A stretch of 50,909 nt of DNA from an uncultured Nocardioidaceae bacterium. GTDB taxonomy: Bacteria; Actinomycetota; Actinomycetes; Propionibacteriales; Nocardioidaceae. Under the pieces are notes generated by a model that saw nothing but the letters and a program-made list of their open reading frames with translations, ran no database searches and had not been told where the DNA came from. The DNA is taken from assembly GCA_902805855.1 (NCBI GenBank), contig CADCUJ010000014.1, positions 1 to 50,909 of the forward strand, written 5' to 3'. Positions 10,258 through 17,204 of the stretch are shown in pieces. Each line of letters starts with the position of its first letter. Positions within the stretch are counted from its first letter, which is position 1. Position numbers and translations under genes: made by a program.

Positions 10258-10309
10258 GGTTTGCTCTCTCCTTCTGTCCGAGGGCCTGCGGAGTTCGGTG
10301 CCGGACAGG

Positions 10310-11914
10310 CTAGTGGTGCACGGCGGCCTCGGCACCGGCCCCGGTCAGCGACCGCACCTCCAGCTCCTCGTAGCTCGCTTCGGCGTCCGGGTCATGAGAG
10401 GTGATCGACCCGAGCCAGCCGAGCAGGAACCCGACCGGGATCGAGATGATGCCCGGGTTGCTCAGCGGGAACCACGACCAGTCGCTGTCGGTGAACAACG
10501 CCGTCTCCGACCCCGACACCACCGGCGAGGAGGCCACCAGCACGAGGCAGGTGACCAGGCCGCCGTAGATGCTCCAGGTCGCACCTCGGGTGTTGAAGCC
10601 CTTCCAGAACAGGTTGTAGACGATCGACGGCAGGTTCGCCGAGGCGGCGACCGCGAAGGCCAGGGCGACCAGGAAGGCGATGTTGAGGTTCTGGGCAGGG
10701 ATCGCCAGTGCGATCGAGATGCCACCGATCACGAACGCAGCGATCCGAGCCACCCGCACCTCGTCCTTCTCCGACGCGGTGCCCTTCTTGAAGACGTTGG
10801 CGTACATGTCGTGCGCCACCGAGGAGGCCGAGGTCAGGGTCAGCCCGGCCACCACCGCGAGGATGGTCGCGAACGCAACCGCCGAGATCAGCGCCAGCAA
10901 GATCGCGCCACCGGCAGAGCCCTCGCCGCCGCCGACCGCCTCCGCCAGCAGTGGCGAGGCCAGGTTGCCGGTGGAGTCCGCGACGGCGCTGCCCTCTCCG
11001 GTGTCGAGCAGAGCGGCAGCGCCGAAGCCGAGCACCAGCGTCATCAGGTAGAACGCACCGATGAGCCCGATCGCCCACAGCACAGAGGTCCGGGCCTCCC
11101 GTGCCGTAGGCGTCGTGTAGAAGCGGATCAGGATGTGCGGCAGGCCTGCCGTGCCGAGGACCAGGGCGAGGCCCAGGCTGACGAAGTCGATCTTGCTGGT
11201 CAGGTCTATCCCGTAAGCCAGCCCGGGCTCCAGGAAGGCCTGCCCCTTGCCGGTGTTCTCGGCGGCCGAGCCCAACAGCTCGGAGAGGTTGAAGCCGAAC
11301 TCCGCCAGCACCAGGATCGTGATCAGCACGGTGCCCGACATCAACAGCACCGCCTTGACGATCTGCACCCAGGTGGTGCCCTTCATCCCGCCGACGGTGA
11401 CGTAGAAGATCATCAGGGCCCCGACCCCGACGATGGTCAGGTTCTTCAGGGCGTCGCTGTCCACGCCCAGCAGCAGGGCGACCAGGGTGCCCGCCCCGAC
11501 CATCTGCGCCAGCAGGTAGAAGATCGACACGACCACGGTGGACGTGGCGGCTGCGGTGCGCACCGGACGCTGCCGCATCCGGTAGGCAAGCTGGTCGGCC
11601 ATCGTGTAGCGACCCGAGTTGCGCAGCAGCTCGGCGACCAGCAGCAGAGCCACCAGCCAGGCGACCAGGAAGCCGATCGAGTAGAGGAAGCCGTCGTACC
11701 CGTTGAGCGCGATCGCACCGGAGATACCGAGGAACGACGCGGCCGACATGTAGTCGCCCGAGATCGCCATTCCGTTCTGGACGCCACTGAAGTTGCGGCC
11801 ACCGGCGTAGAAGTCGGCCGCACCGGACGTCTGCCGACTCGCCCAGAAGGTGATGCCCACGGTGAGTGCGACCACCGCGAGGAAGAGGATCGTGGTGAGG
11901 GTCTGGGAGCTCAC
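10310..11914 (-). CDS. actP: Cation/acetate symporter (sodium:solute symporter family)
   Basis: 534 aa, about 13 membrane helices. Family hallmarks include the GDYMSAASFLGISG core near residues 52-65 and ATILAVVAGLTLTSASSVAHD, with a C-terminal cytoplasmic tail. It imports short-chain monocarboxylates such as acetate with Na+. GTG 11914 is preceded by GAGGAGGTC and overlaps the DUF485 stop by 4 bp (GTGA), so the two are translated together, as is usual for yjcH-actP pairs. Confidence 0.94.
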   Translation of the reverse strand: MSSQTLTTILFLAVVALTVGITFWASRQTSGAADFYAGGRNFSGVQNGMAISGDYMSAASFLGISGAIALNGYDGFLYSIGFLVAWLVALLLVAELLRNSGRYTMADQLAYRMRQRPVRTAAATSTVVVSIFYLLAQMVGAGTLVALLLGVDSDALKNLTIVGVGALMIFYVTVGGMKGTTWVQIVKAVLLMSGTVLITILVLAEFGFNLSELLGSAAENTGKGQAFLEPGLAYGIDLTSKIDFVSLGLALVLGTAGLPHILIRFYTTPTAREARTSVLWAIGLIGAFYLMTLVLGFGAAALLDTGEGSAVADSTGNLASPLLAEAVGGGEGSAGGAILLALISAVAFATILAVVAGLTLTSASSVAHDMYANVFKKGTASEKDEVRVARIAAFVIGGISIALAIPAQNLNIAFLVALAFAVAASANLPSIVYNLFWKGFNTRGATWSIYGGLVTCLVLVASSPVVSGSETALFTDSDWSWFPLSNPGIISIPVGFLLGWLGSITSHDPDAEASYEELEVRSLTGAGAEAAVHH

Positions 11915-12282
11915 CGGCCGACCTCCTCGTTGTAGCGCTGCTCCAGCCGGCGCGCGGCCGGGTCGACGTGCCGGTTCATGTGCCGGGCGTAGAGCCAGGC
12001 GATCAAGAACGTCGACGCGAACTGCAGCAGGCCGAAGATGAGCGCGACGTTGACGTTCCCGATCACCTTGGTGTCCATGAACTCCGTCGCCCAGTTCGAC
12101 ATGACGACGTAGAGCAGGTACCAGACCAAGAAGGCGATGGTCGCCGGGATCGCGAACGACCGGTATCCCCGGCGTACCTCTTGGAAGTCATCGCTGGCGT
12201 GCAGGTGCTCGTAGACCGCGTGCCCGGAGCGCTGATGGGTCCCCGGACTGTCCTGCGGTGATGGACGGACCTCCTCGGCCAC
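11911..12282 (-). CDS. DUF485 (YjcH-like) inner-membrane protein
   Basis: 123 aa. A hydrophilic N-terminus is followed by two membrane helices (IPATIAFLVWYLLYVVMS and ALIFGLLQFASTFLIAWLYA), the DUF485 layout. Such proteins are encoded directly before ActP-type symporters and are thought to be accessory to them. GTG 12282 is preceded by GAGGTGATC, a strong match to the anti-Shine-Dalgarno. It is the first gene of the acetate operon, with a Crp-type box 54 bp upstream. Confidence 0.9.
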   Translation of the reverse strand: MAEEVRPSPQDSPGTHQRSGHAVYEHLHASDDFQEVRRGYRSFAIPATIAFLVWYLLYVVMSNWATEFMDTKVIGNVNVALIFGLLQFASTFLIAWLYARHMNRHVDPAARRLEQRYNEEVGR

Positions 12283-12335
12283 GACGGATCACCTCATCTG
12301 TTTGCCTCGACCGCGGCGGTCCACGGCCTGGGTGG

Positions 12336-12351
12336 TGTGATGTGTGTCACC
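12336..12351. promoter_or_regulatory. Crp/GlxR-type binding site upstream of the acetate operon
   Basis: TGTGATGTGTGTCACC matches the Crp/GlxR consensus TGTGA-N6-TCACA at all but the last base. It lies 54-69 bp upstream of the first start codon of the DUF485-actP-acs operon. The gene for a Crp-family regulator is at the left edge of this window. Confidence 0.7.
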
Positions 12352-12403
12352 GTACCGGAAGCGAGTCTGTAGGCCCGGGACCCGTGCTGGTCGCCCGACC
12401 GGT

Positions 12404-13264
12404 TCAGCGGAAGTCGATCAGCAGGGAGTCGCTGTCGTGGCCGCCGGTGGCCTGCGGCTCGTCCTGCGGCCCCTCCTCCTGCGGCTCCGCCTGCTGCGGT
12501 GCTGCCCAGGGAAGCACCACGGCGCGGAAGGCGTGGGTCACGTAGGGCAACAGCATGCCGTCGTGGCCGCGGCCGTACTCGTCGTAGAGCTCGTCGACCT
12601 TGCGCAGCACGGGTTCGCGATCGGAGCTCGGCAGCACCGCGATGTTGGAGCGAGAGACCACCAGGTCGCGCAGCGACTCACGGGTCAGCGGCTGCCAGAA
12701 CCGGAAGGTGGCCTGCGTGACGGTCTCGAAGAATCCTGAGTCGTCCAGGGTCTGCACCGGCTCCGCCTCCGAGTCCGCGACCGTGTCCTCGCCGATGATC
12801 GCGCCGAGCCGGCGAACCCAGGGCACGCGTTCGTCGCGATAGTTCCAGACCAGCCCGATGCTGCCGCCGGGCCGGAGGACACGAGCGACCTCGAGCAGCA
12901 CCCGCTCGGCGTCGAACCAGTGGAAGGCCTGGGCGACCACCACCGCATTAACCGAGCGTCGGGCCTGGGCGAGATGCTCGGCGTCCGCCTGCACGGCGCG
13001 AGCGGCGGGCACCCGCTGGGTGAGCCGGCGCAGCATCGGCTCCGAGGGGTCGGTCGCGATCACGTCGTGGCCGAGGGCGACCAGCTGCTCGGTGAGCTTC
13101 CCGGTGCCGGCGCCGAGCTCCAGGACGCGGACCCGCTCCTGGCCGACCAGCCACTGCGCCGCCTCCCGGGGGTACGTCGGCCGGGCCCTGTCGTAGGCGT
13201 CGACCACCCCGTCGAACGACCGCGCCCGCTGCCCTGCTCGGCTCGGGTCCGGCGGCTCGCTCAT
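12404..13264 (-). CDS. Class I SAM-dependent methyltransferase
   Basis: 286 aa. A Rossmann methyltransferase with SAM motif I VLELGAGTGKL (residues 48-58), an acidic motif II end (VIATDPSEPML) and motif IV/post-I VVVAQAFHWFD. The FHWFD pattern is seen in the UbiE/trans-aconitate-methyltransferase-like group; the substrate is unknown. The last 40 residues are Gln/Glu/Pro-rich and probably disordered. ATG 13264 lies 6 nt after a TAGCCT -10 box, so it is probably leaderless. It is divergent from the small regulator-like gene at 13342. Confidence 0.85.
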   Translation of the reverse strand: MSEPPDPSRAGQRARSFDGVVDAYDRARPTYPREAAQWLVGQERVRVLELGAGTGKLTEQLVALGHDVIATDPSEPMLRRLTQRVPAARAVQADAEHLAQARRSVNAVVVAQAFHWFDAERVLLEVARVLRPGGSIGLVWNYRDERVPWVRRLGAIIGEDTVADSEAEPVQTLDDSGFFETVTQATFRFWQPLTRESLRDLVVSRSNIAVLPSSDREPVLRKVDELYDEYGRGHDGMLLPYVTHAFRAVVLPWAAPQQAEPQEEGPQDEPQATGGHDSDSLLIDFR

Positions 13265-13270
13265 GGACCG

Positions 13271-13276
13271 AGGCTA
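13271..13276 (-). promoter_or_regulatory. -10 box (TAGCCT) of the leaderless methyltransferase gene
   Basis: Reverse-strand TAGCCT ends 6 nt before ATG 13264. There is no Shine-Dalgarno sequence. Confidence 0.5.
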
Positions 13277-13306
13277 CCCCCGGAGCGTTCCGGGGAGTGC
13301 GGCCAC

Positions 13307-13342
13307 TTGTGGCGCCTTGGTTGCCGTGTAATATTGATTACA
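13307..13342 (+). promoter_or_regulatory. Promoter with palindromic operator overlapping the -10 and the start codon
   Basis: A -35-like TTGTGG (13307-13312), a 16-bp spacer and the -10 TAATAT (13329-13334) place +1 at the A of ATG 13342. The perfect inverted repeat TGTAAT-ATTG-ATTACA (13327-13342) covers the -10 and ends on that A. This 16-bp stretch is AT-rich in an otherwise GC-rich region, which is what an operator for an autoregulated, leaderless gene would look like. Confidence 0.6.
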
Positions 13343-13863
13343 TGCTTACAACAGAGTCCCTGGACCGGATTCGCGGTTGGTTCGCGGGGCGGCTACCGCC
13401 GGAGTGGCGGGTCGAGCCGCCCGAGGTCGAGGTCGACCGGGAGGAGATCACGGTGCTGCTCGTCGTCGGCGACGTGGACCTGCCCCCAGGCGCCGGCGAG
13501 GCCGAGGTGTCCGAGGCCCGGGCGGGGCGCACGAAGGCGTTCCGCGAGGAGACCCGAGACCAGCGGATCACGATCGCCCGGGAGGCCGAGCACCGGTTCG
13601 GGCGGAAGGTGTCTTGGGGGGTGGCCGTCGGTGAGCGGCGAGAGCTGTTCACGCACATCGCCGTGCCCGTGATGACCCGACTGCGACAGCCGCAGCGGCA
13701 GGTGCTCGACACCCTGGTCGAGGCGGGCGTCGCGCGATCCCGCTCCGAGGCGGTGGCCTGGTGCGTGCGCCTGGTCGGCCAGCACTCCGACGAGTGGCTG
13801 GGCGAGCTCCGGGATGCGATGGCCCAGGTGGCCGAAGTCCGCAAGAACGGTCCCGCCGCCTGA
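13342..13863 (+). CDS. Uncharacterised protein with a possible C-terminal ribbon-helix-helix domain
   Basis: 173 aa; I do not recognise a named family. The N-terminal half (residues 1-100) alternates strands and charged helices. Residues 105-147 look like a ribbon-helix-helix: a strand (HIAVPVMTRL), a helix (QRQVLDTLVEAG), a turn (ARSRS) and a second helix (EAVAWCVRLVGQ). A DNA-binding, self-regulating role is inferred from this and from the palindrome covering its promoter. The frame stays open upstream to 13297, but ATG 13342 is preferred because the -10 is 7 nt before it and the upstream codons overlap that promoter. Confidence 0.75.
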   Translation: MLTTESLDRIRGWFAGRLPPEWRVEPPEVEVDREEITVLLVVGDVDLPPGAGEAEVSEARAGRTKAFREETRDQRITIAREAEHRFGRKVSWGVAVGERRELFTHIAVPVMTRLRQPQRQVLDTLVEAGVARSRSEAVAWCVRLVGQHSDEWLGELRDAMAQVAEVRKNGPAA

Positions 13864-13902
13864 GTGCCCGACGCGAGCTGTAGGAGCGCACACTCCCTCG
13901 GC

Positions 13903-13908
13903 TAGCCT
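13903..13908 (+). promoter_or_regulatory. -10 box (TAGCCT) of the leaderless Fic-like gene
   Basis: TAGCCT is followed by 6 nt and then GTG 13915. Confidence 0.5.
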
Positions 13909-13914
13909 GCGGCG

Positions 13915-14667
13915 GTGCCCGAATCCGCGCCAACACCGCTCGGCGCAGTCGCCACCGACCCGCTGGCCCGGCTTTGCGAGCTCGAGGGGGTCGGGTCCGC
14001 AATGGCCGCGGCACGGGACGGGATCGACGCGCTGTTGCGCGATCGGGGGCTGCGGCGCAGTGCTCCCGACCTCACGGCGGAGTCCCTGCTGCGCGGAGCG
14101 CACGCGAGCGCCGTGCTCGAGGGCTCGCTGTCGAGCCTGGATGAGGTCCGCTCCGGCAGCTGCGACGAACCGTCCCGGGCCGCCGTCCGGCTCAACACCC
14201 AGCTGCTCGCGCTGGGGCCGGTGCTCACCCGGTCGCCGCTGCAGGCGCTCGCCCGCATGCATGCCCTCGCGGCGAAGGGCATCTCACCCGACGCCGAGCT
14301 GGGTCGTCCCGCAAGTGCTCAGGGGGCTGACCGGCTGAGGGCGCTCGCGCGGACCCTGGTGACCCCGACGGTCGCGCCTGCGCTGGTGCTGGCCGCCGTG
14401 GTCCATGCCGACCTCGTCACAGTGGCGCCGTTCTCCTCCTGCAACGCGATCGTGGCTCGAGCAGCCGAGCGGCTGGTCCTGGTGTCGCGAGGAGTCGACC
14501 CCAAGTCGCTCGTCGTACCCGAAGCCGGCCACCTGGCCAACCGCCGGGAGTACGCGTCCAACCTGCGCGGCTACCGCGAGGGTGGTCCCGGCGGCGTCCA
14601 GGCCTGGCTGCTCTACGCCGCGGAGGCCTATGCGTCGGGAGCCCAGGCAAGTCCGCTCGCGCCGTGA
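13915..14667 (+). CDS. Degenerate Fic-fold protein (pseudo-Fic)
   Basis: 250 aa. Residues 164-182, HADLVTVAPFSSCNAIVAR, align without gaps to the Fic core H-x2-F-x2-I-HPFxDGNGRxxR: Pro172, Phe173, Asn177 and Arg182 are kept, but the catalytic His is Ala171 and the anion-binding D/E-G...G-R positions are Ser175, Cys176, Ala178 and Ile179. Residues 65-71 (SAVLEGS) resemble the regulatory S-x-x-x-E-G helix that precedes Fic domains. AMP transfer is therefore unlikely. M. tuberculosis has a protein of similar size (Rv3662c) next to the same HAD phosphatase and ssd. The role is unknown; a scaffold or binding protein is possible. Confidence 0.75.
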   Translation: MPESAPTPLGAVATDPLARLCELEGVGSAMAAARDGIDALLRDRGLRRSAPDLTAESLLRGAHASAVLEGSLSSLDEVRSGSCDEPSRAAVRLNTQLLALGPVLTRSPLQALARMHALAAKGISPDAELGRPASAQGADRLRALARTLVTPTVAPALVLAAVVHADLVTVAPFSSCNAIVARAAERLVLVSRGVDPKSLVVPEAGHLANRREYASNLRGYREGGPGGVQAWLLYAAEAYASGAQASPLAP

Positions 14668-14677
14668 GCACATGCAA

Positions 14678-14711
14678 GCGGCACCCTCGAGCCGTGACGC
14701 GAGAGTGCCGC
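14678..14711. terminator. Hairpin between convergent genes
   Basis: Arms 14678-14689 and 14699-14711 pair over about 12 bp with one imperfect position, around an 8-10 nt loop. There is no clear T-tract. It lies just after the Fic-like gene and beyond the 3' end of the HAD gene, so it may terminate either transcript. The rest of 14712-14929 shows nothing recognisable. Confidence 0.45.
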
Positions 14712-14929
14712 TGCTGACACGTGATCCCGGGCTACCAAGCGTGCTTCGGTCAACTGCTGCTGCGGGATGAACCCGACAGGCAACGCCCAATTAGGAAGGG
14801 TAGATCGCCGCGTGGGTACCTGGTTCACGTGCGGTCTTGAGTTGTGAGTTCCGTTCTACGCCTGTTGTCCGGACGGGGCAAGAGGCAGCCACCGTCGACT
14901 TGACCCGCACCCTCCCTCCCCAGGCGGCG

Positions 14930-15742
14930 CTAGCTGCGCTCACGCCACCGTGCCCCGAGGTAGAGCACCCCACCGGCAACAGCGGAACCCACCGCGAACG
15001 CGGCCAGGGTGGTCCGAGCGGTGGGCAGGCGCACCCTGCCGCGCAGAGTCACCGGGCGGTCGAAGGCGAGAATCGGCCAACCCTCCGCGGCGGCACGCCG
15101 GCGAAGCTCCCTGTCGGGGTTCACCGCGTGCGGGTGGCCCACCACCTCGAGCATGGGCAGGTCGGTCACCGAGTCGCTGTAGGCGTAGCTTCGCCGAAGG
15201 TCGTACCCCGATCGCTCGGCCACCTCCGCCATCGCGGTCGCCTTATTCGCACCGTAGGCATAGAAGTCGATCTCCCCCGTGTAGCGCCCGTCCGTCACCT
15301 GCATCGAGGTCGCGATCACCGCGTCGGCGCCGAGCATCTCACCGATGGGCTGGACCACCTCGCTGCCTGAGGCGGAGACGATCACCACGTCTCGACCGGC
15401 CAGCCGATGCTCCTCGATCAACGAGACCGCTTCGTCGAAGACCAGCGGCTCCACGATGTTGTACAAGGTGTCGGCAACGATCTCGCGCACCGTCTCGACG
15501 TCCCAGCCGGCGCACAGCTGGGAGAGGAAGCCACGCATCTTCTCCATCTGGTCGTGGTCTGCGCCACCGACCAGGTAGACGAACTGGGCGTAGGCACTGC
15601 GCAGCACCGAGCCGCGTGACATCAGGCCACCGGCGTAGAAGGAACGGCTGAAGGCCAGGGTGCTGGACTTGGCGATGACGGTCTTGTCGAGGTCGAAGAA
15701 CGCCGCGGGTCGGCCCGCGGGTCGGGCGTGGTCAGCGACCAC
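14930..15742 (-). CDS. HAD-superfamily (SerB-like, subclass IB) phosphatase with C-terminal membrane anchor
   Basis: 270 aa. HAD motif I FFDLDKT has nucleophile D17 and acid D19; motif II is VIVSASGSE; the motif III lysine lies in YGANKATAM; motif IV is YAYSDSVTDLPML. The C-terminal segment TLAAFAVGSAVAGGVLYLG is a probable membrane anchor. This matches the Rv3661/CicA-like group, whose substrate is not established. The frame extends far upstream as an artefact of high GC; GTG 15742 follows GAGGAG and begins just before the conserved domain. It is divergent from the ssd-tad operon. Confidence 0.9.
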   Translation of the reverse strand: MVADHARPAGRPAAFFDLDKTVIAKSSTLAFSRSFYAGGLMSRGSVLRSAYAQFVYLVGGADHDQMEKMRGFLSQLCAGWDVETVREIVADTLYNIVEPLVFDEAVSLIEEHRLAGRDVVIVSASGSEVVQPIGEMLGADAVIATSMQVTDGRYTGEIDFYAYGANKATAMAEVAERSGYDLRRSYAYSDSVTDLPMLEVVGHPHAVNPDRELRRRAAAEGWPILAFDRPVTLRGRVRLPTARTTLAAFAVGSAVAGGVLYLGARWRERS

Positions 15743-16151
15743 CGGGCATCTCCTCACCGGACGGGCTCGCGGCAGCAGATATTGCAGGCTTATGCAACCT
15801 CGTGCATCCGCAGCAGGGTTCTTCGTTCGGGACGGTGCTGGGCAGCTATCCTTTTCAGTGTATTGAGGCGCCACCGGAACAACCAGATCGAGCGGTTCGT
15901 CCCGAGTTTCCGGTAGGCCAAAGTACCGGATCCCAGCGGCTTCCCCCCGCCGCTGGCCCCGATCCAGACTCATCCCCCCCGAGTCCGGATCCGCGGCCCC
16001 CGACCTCCCCCCGGCCGGGGGCCGCCTCATGTCCGGACCCGAAACGTCGCTCGAGGGCGAGTATCCACAGCCTGGATGCCCCCGTTGCCTCATCCACAGG
16101 CGCGCGCTGGCCGGTAGCCGACGCGCCGCAGCGAGGGGGACGCTCGAGCGC
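15743..16151. other. 409-bp divergent intergenic region (HAD gene / ssd-tad operon)
   Basis: No convincing gene is seen. It holds an inverted repeat ATGCA-N6-TGCAT (15792-15807) in a locally AT-richer stretch, and a perfect 10-bp hairpin with arms 15993-16002 and 16016-16025 around a 13-nt C-rich loop. Both are candidate regulatory elements for one or both flanking transcripts. I found no clear Shine-Dalgarno for the possible upstream ATG at 16029. Confidence 0.5.
15993..16025. repeat. 10-bp perfect hairpin upstream of ssd
   Basis: GCGGCCCCCG (15993-16002) and its exact reverse complement (16016-16025) flank 13 nt. It could act as an attenuator or terminator in the tad leader; no T-tract follows. 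Confidence 0.4.
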
Positions 16152-17204
16152 ATGAGCGCAGCTACCGCCCTGCTGGTGACCGCCGAGCACCGGCTGCTCG
16201 ACGACATGCTGCGGCTGGCCGCTGCGGCAGGAGTCATGATGGAAGTTGCCCATGACATCCCGGCGGCGCTGCGCAGCTGGACGGCAGCACCCGTCGTGCT
16301 CGTGGGCACCGACCTGCTCCCCGACCTCGCCGCCGCGGCGCCGGTACGGCGGGGGCAAGTGCACGTCGTCGGAGCAGCCCCGGTCCCCGACAAGCTGTTT
16401 CGGGACGCCTTGGCGGTGGGGGCCGCCACCGTCGTCGACCTCCCGGCAGCGGAGTCCTGGCTGGTCGAGCGGTTGACCGACGTCGCCGACGGGACAGCGC
16501 AGAGCGCGCTGACCGTGGCCGTCGTGGGCGGCTCCGGCGGGGCGGGTGCCACCACGTTCGCGGCGGCGCTGGCCCAGTACGCGGCCTCACCTGCCCGACC
16601 GGTGATCCTGGTCGATGCCGACCCGCTCGGTGCAGGCATCGACCGCGTCGTCGGGCTCGACGAGGCCGACGGGGTCCGGTGGGGCTCGCTGGCGCAGAGT
16701 CCGGGCCGGTTCAGCTCCCGCTCGCTGCGCGAGGCACTTCCGCAGCGCGGCGGCCTCGGGGTGCTGACCTGGGGACCCGGCACCCGACCGCCGTTGGCCG
16801 CTGGGACGGTTCGCGAGGTCCTCTCGGCCGCCCAGCGGGGCAGTCACCTGGTCGTGGTGGACCTTCCCCGTCATCTCGACGCCGTCGGCTCCGAGGTGCT
16901 CTCGCGGTGCAGCCACGCGCTGCTGGTGACCTGGCTGAGCATGGAGTCGGTCGCCGCATCCAGCCGAATCGCCGTTCGGCTCGCCGACAGCGGCCGCCCC
17001 GTCCACCTGCTCACTCGAGGACGCGGGAGTGCCCTCGACCCCCAAGAGGTTGCCCGGACCCTGGGGACCTCGCTCCTCGCGAGCATGTCAGACCAGCGCC
17101 GACTGGAGGAGTGGATCGCCCTCGGCCTCGGGCCGGTGCACTCGCGACGCGGCCCGCTGGCTCGGGCTGCCGCGTCGGTGCTCACCACGGTCGGTGCCCG
17201 GTGA
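16152..17204 (+). CDS. ssd: Ssd/CpaE-like MinD-family protein of the tad locus
   Basis: 350 aa. A receiver-like N-terminus (about 1-115) is followed by a ParA/MinD-type domain with LVDADPLGAGIDRVVGLD and VVVDLPRHLDAV. The deviant Walker A reads GGSGGAGATT: both lysines of the MinD signature (GKGGVGKTT) are replaced, by S128 and A133, so normal ATP hydrolysis is doubtful. In M. tuberculosis the equivalent is Rv3660c (Ssd, septum-site-determining-like); in pilus loci the family is called TadZ/CpaE and localises the machinery. ATG 16152 is chosen over ATG 16029 because similarity begins there. It overlaps tadA by 4 bp. Confidence 0.87.
   Translation: MSAATALLVTAEHRLLDDMLRLAAAAGVMMEVAHDIPAALRSWTAAPVVLVGTDLLPDLAAAAPVRRGQVHVVGAAPVPDKLFRDALAVGAATVVDLPAAESWLVERLTDVADGTAQSALTVAVVGGSGGAGATTFAAALAQYAASPARPVILVDADPLGAGIDRVVGLDEADGVRWGSLAQSPGRFSSRSLREALPQRGGLGVLTWGPGTRPPLAAGTVREVLSAAQRGSHLVVVDLPRHLDAVGSEVLSRCSHALLVTWLSMESVAASSRIAVRLADSGRPVHLLTRGRGSALDPQEVARTLGTSLLASMSDQRRLEEWIALGLGPVHSRRGPLARAAASVLTTVGAR

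Noticed and set aside
10258-10335. N-terminal extension of acs by 26 codons
   Set aside because: It would overlap the actP 3' end, lacks family similarity, and GTG 10257 has a good AAGGAGAG ribosome binding site.
14930-16783. 617-codon leftward frame extending the HAD gene upstream
   Set aside because: The extra 347 codons overlap the divergent ssd gene, are low-complexity and have no ribosome binding site. The real start is GTG 15742.
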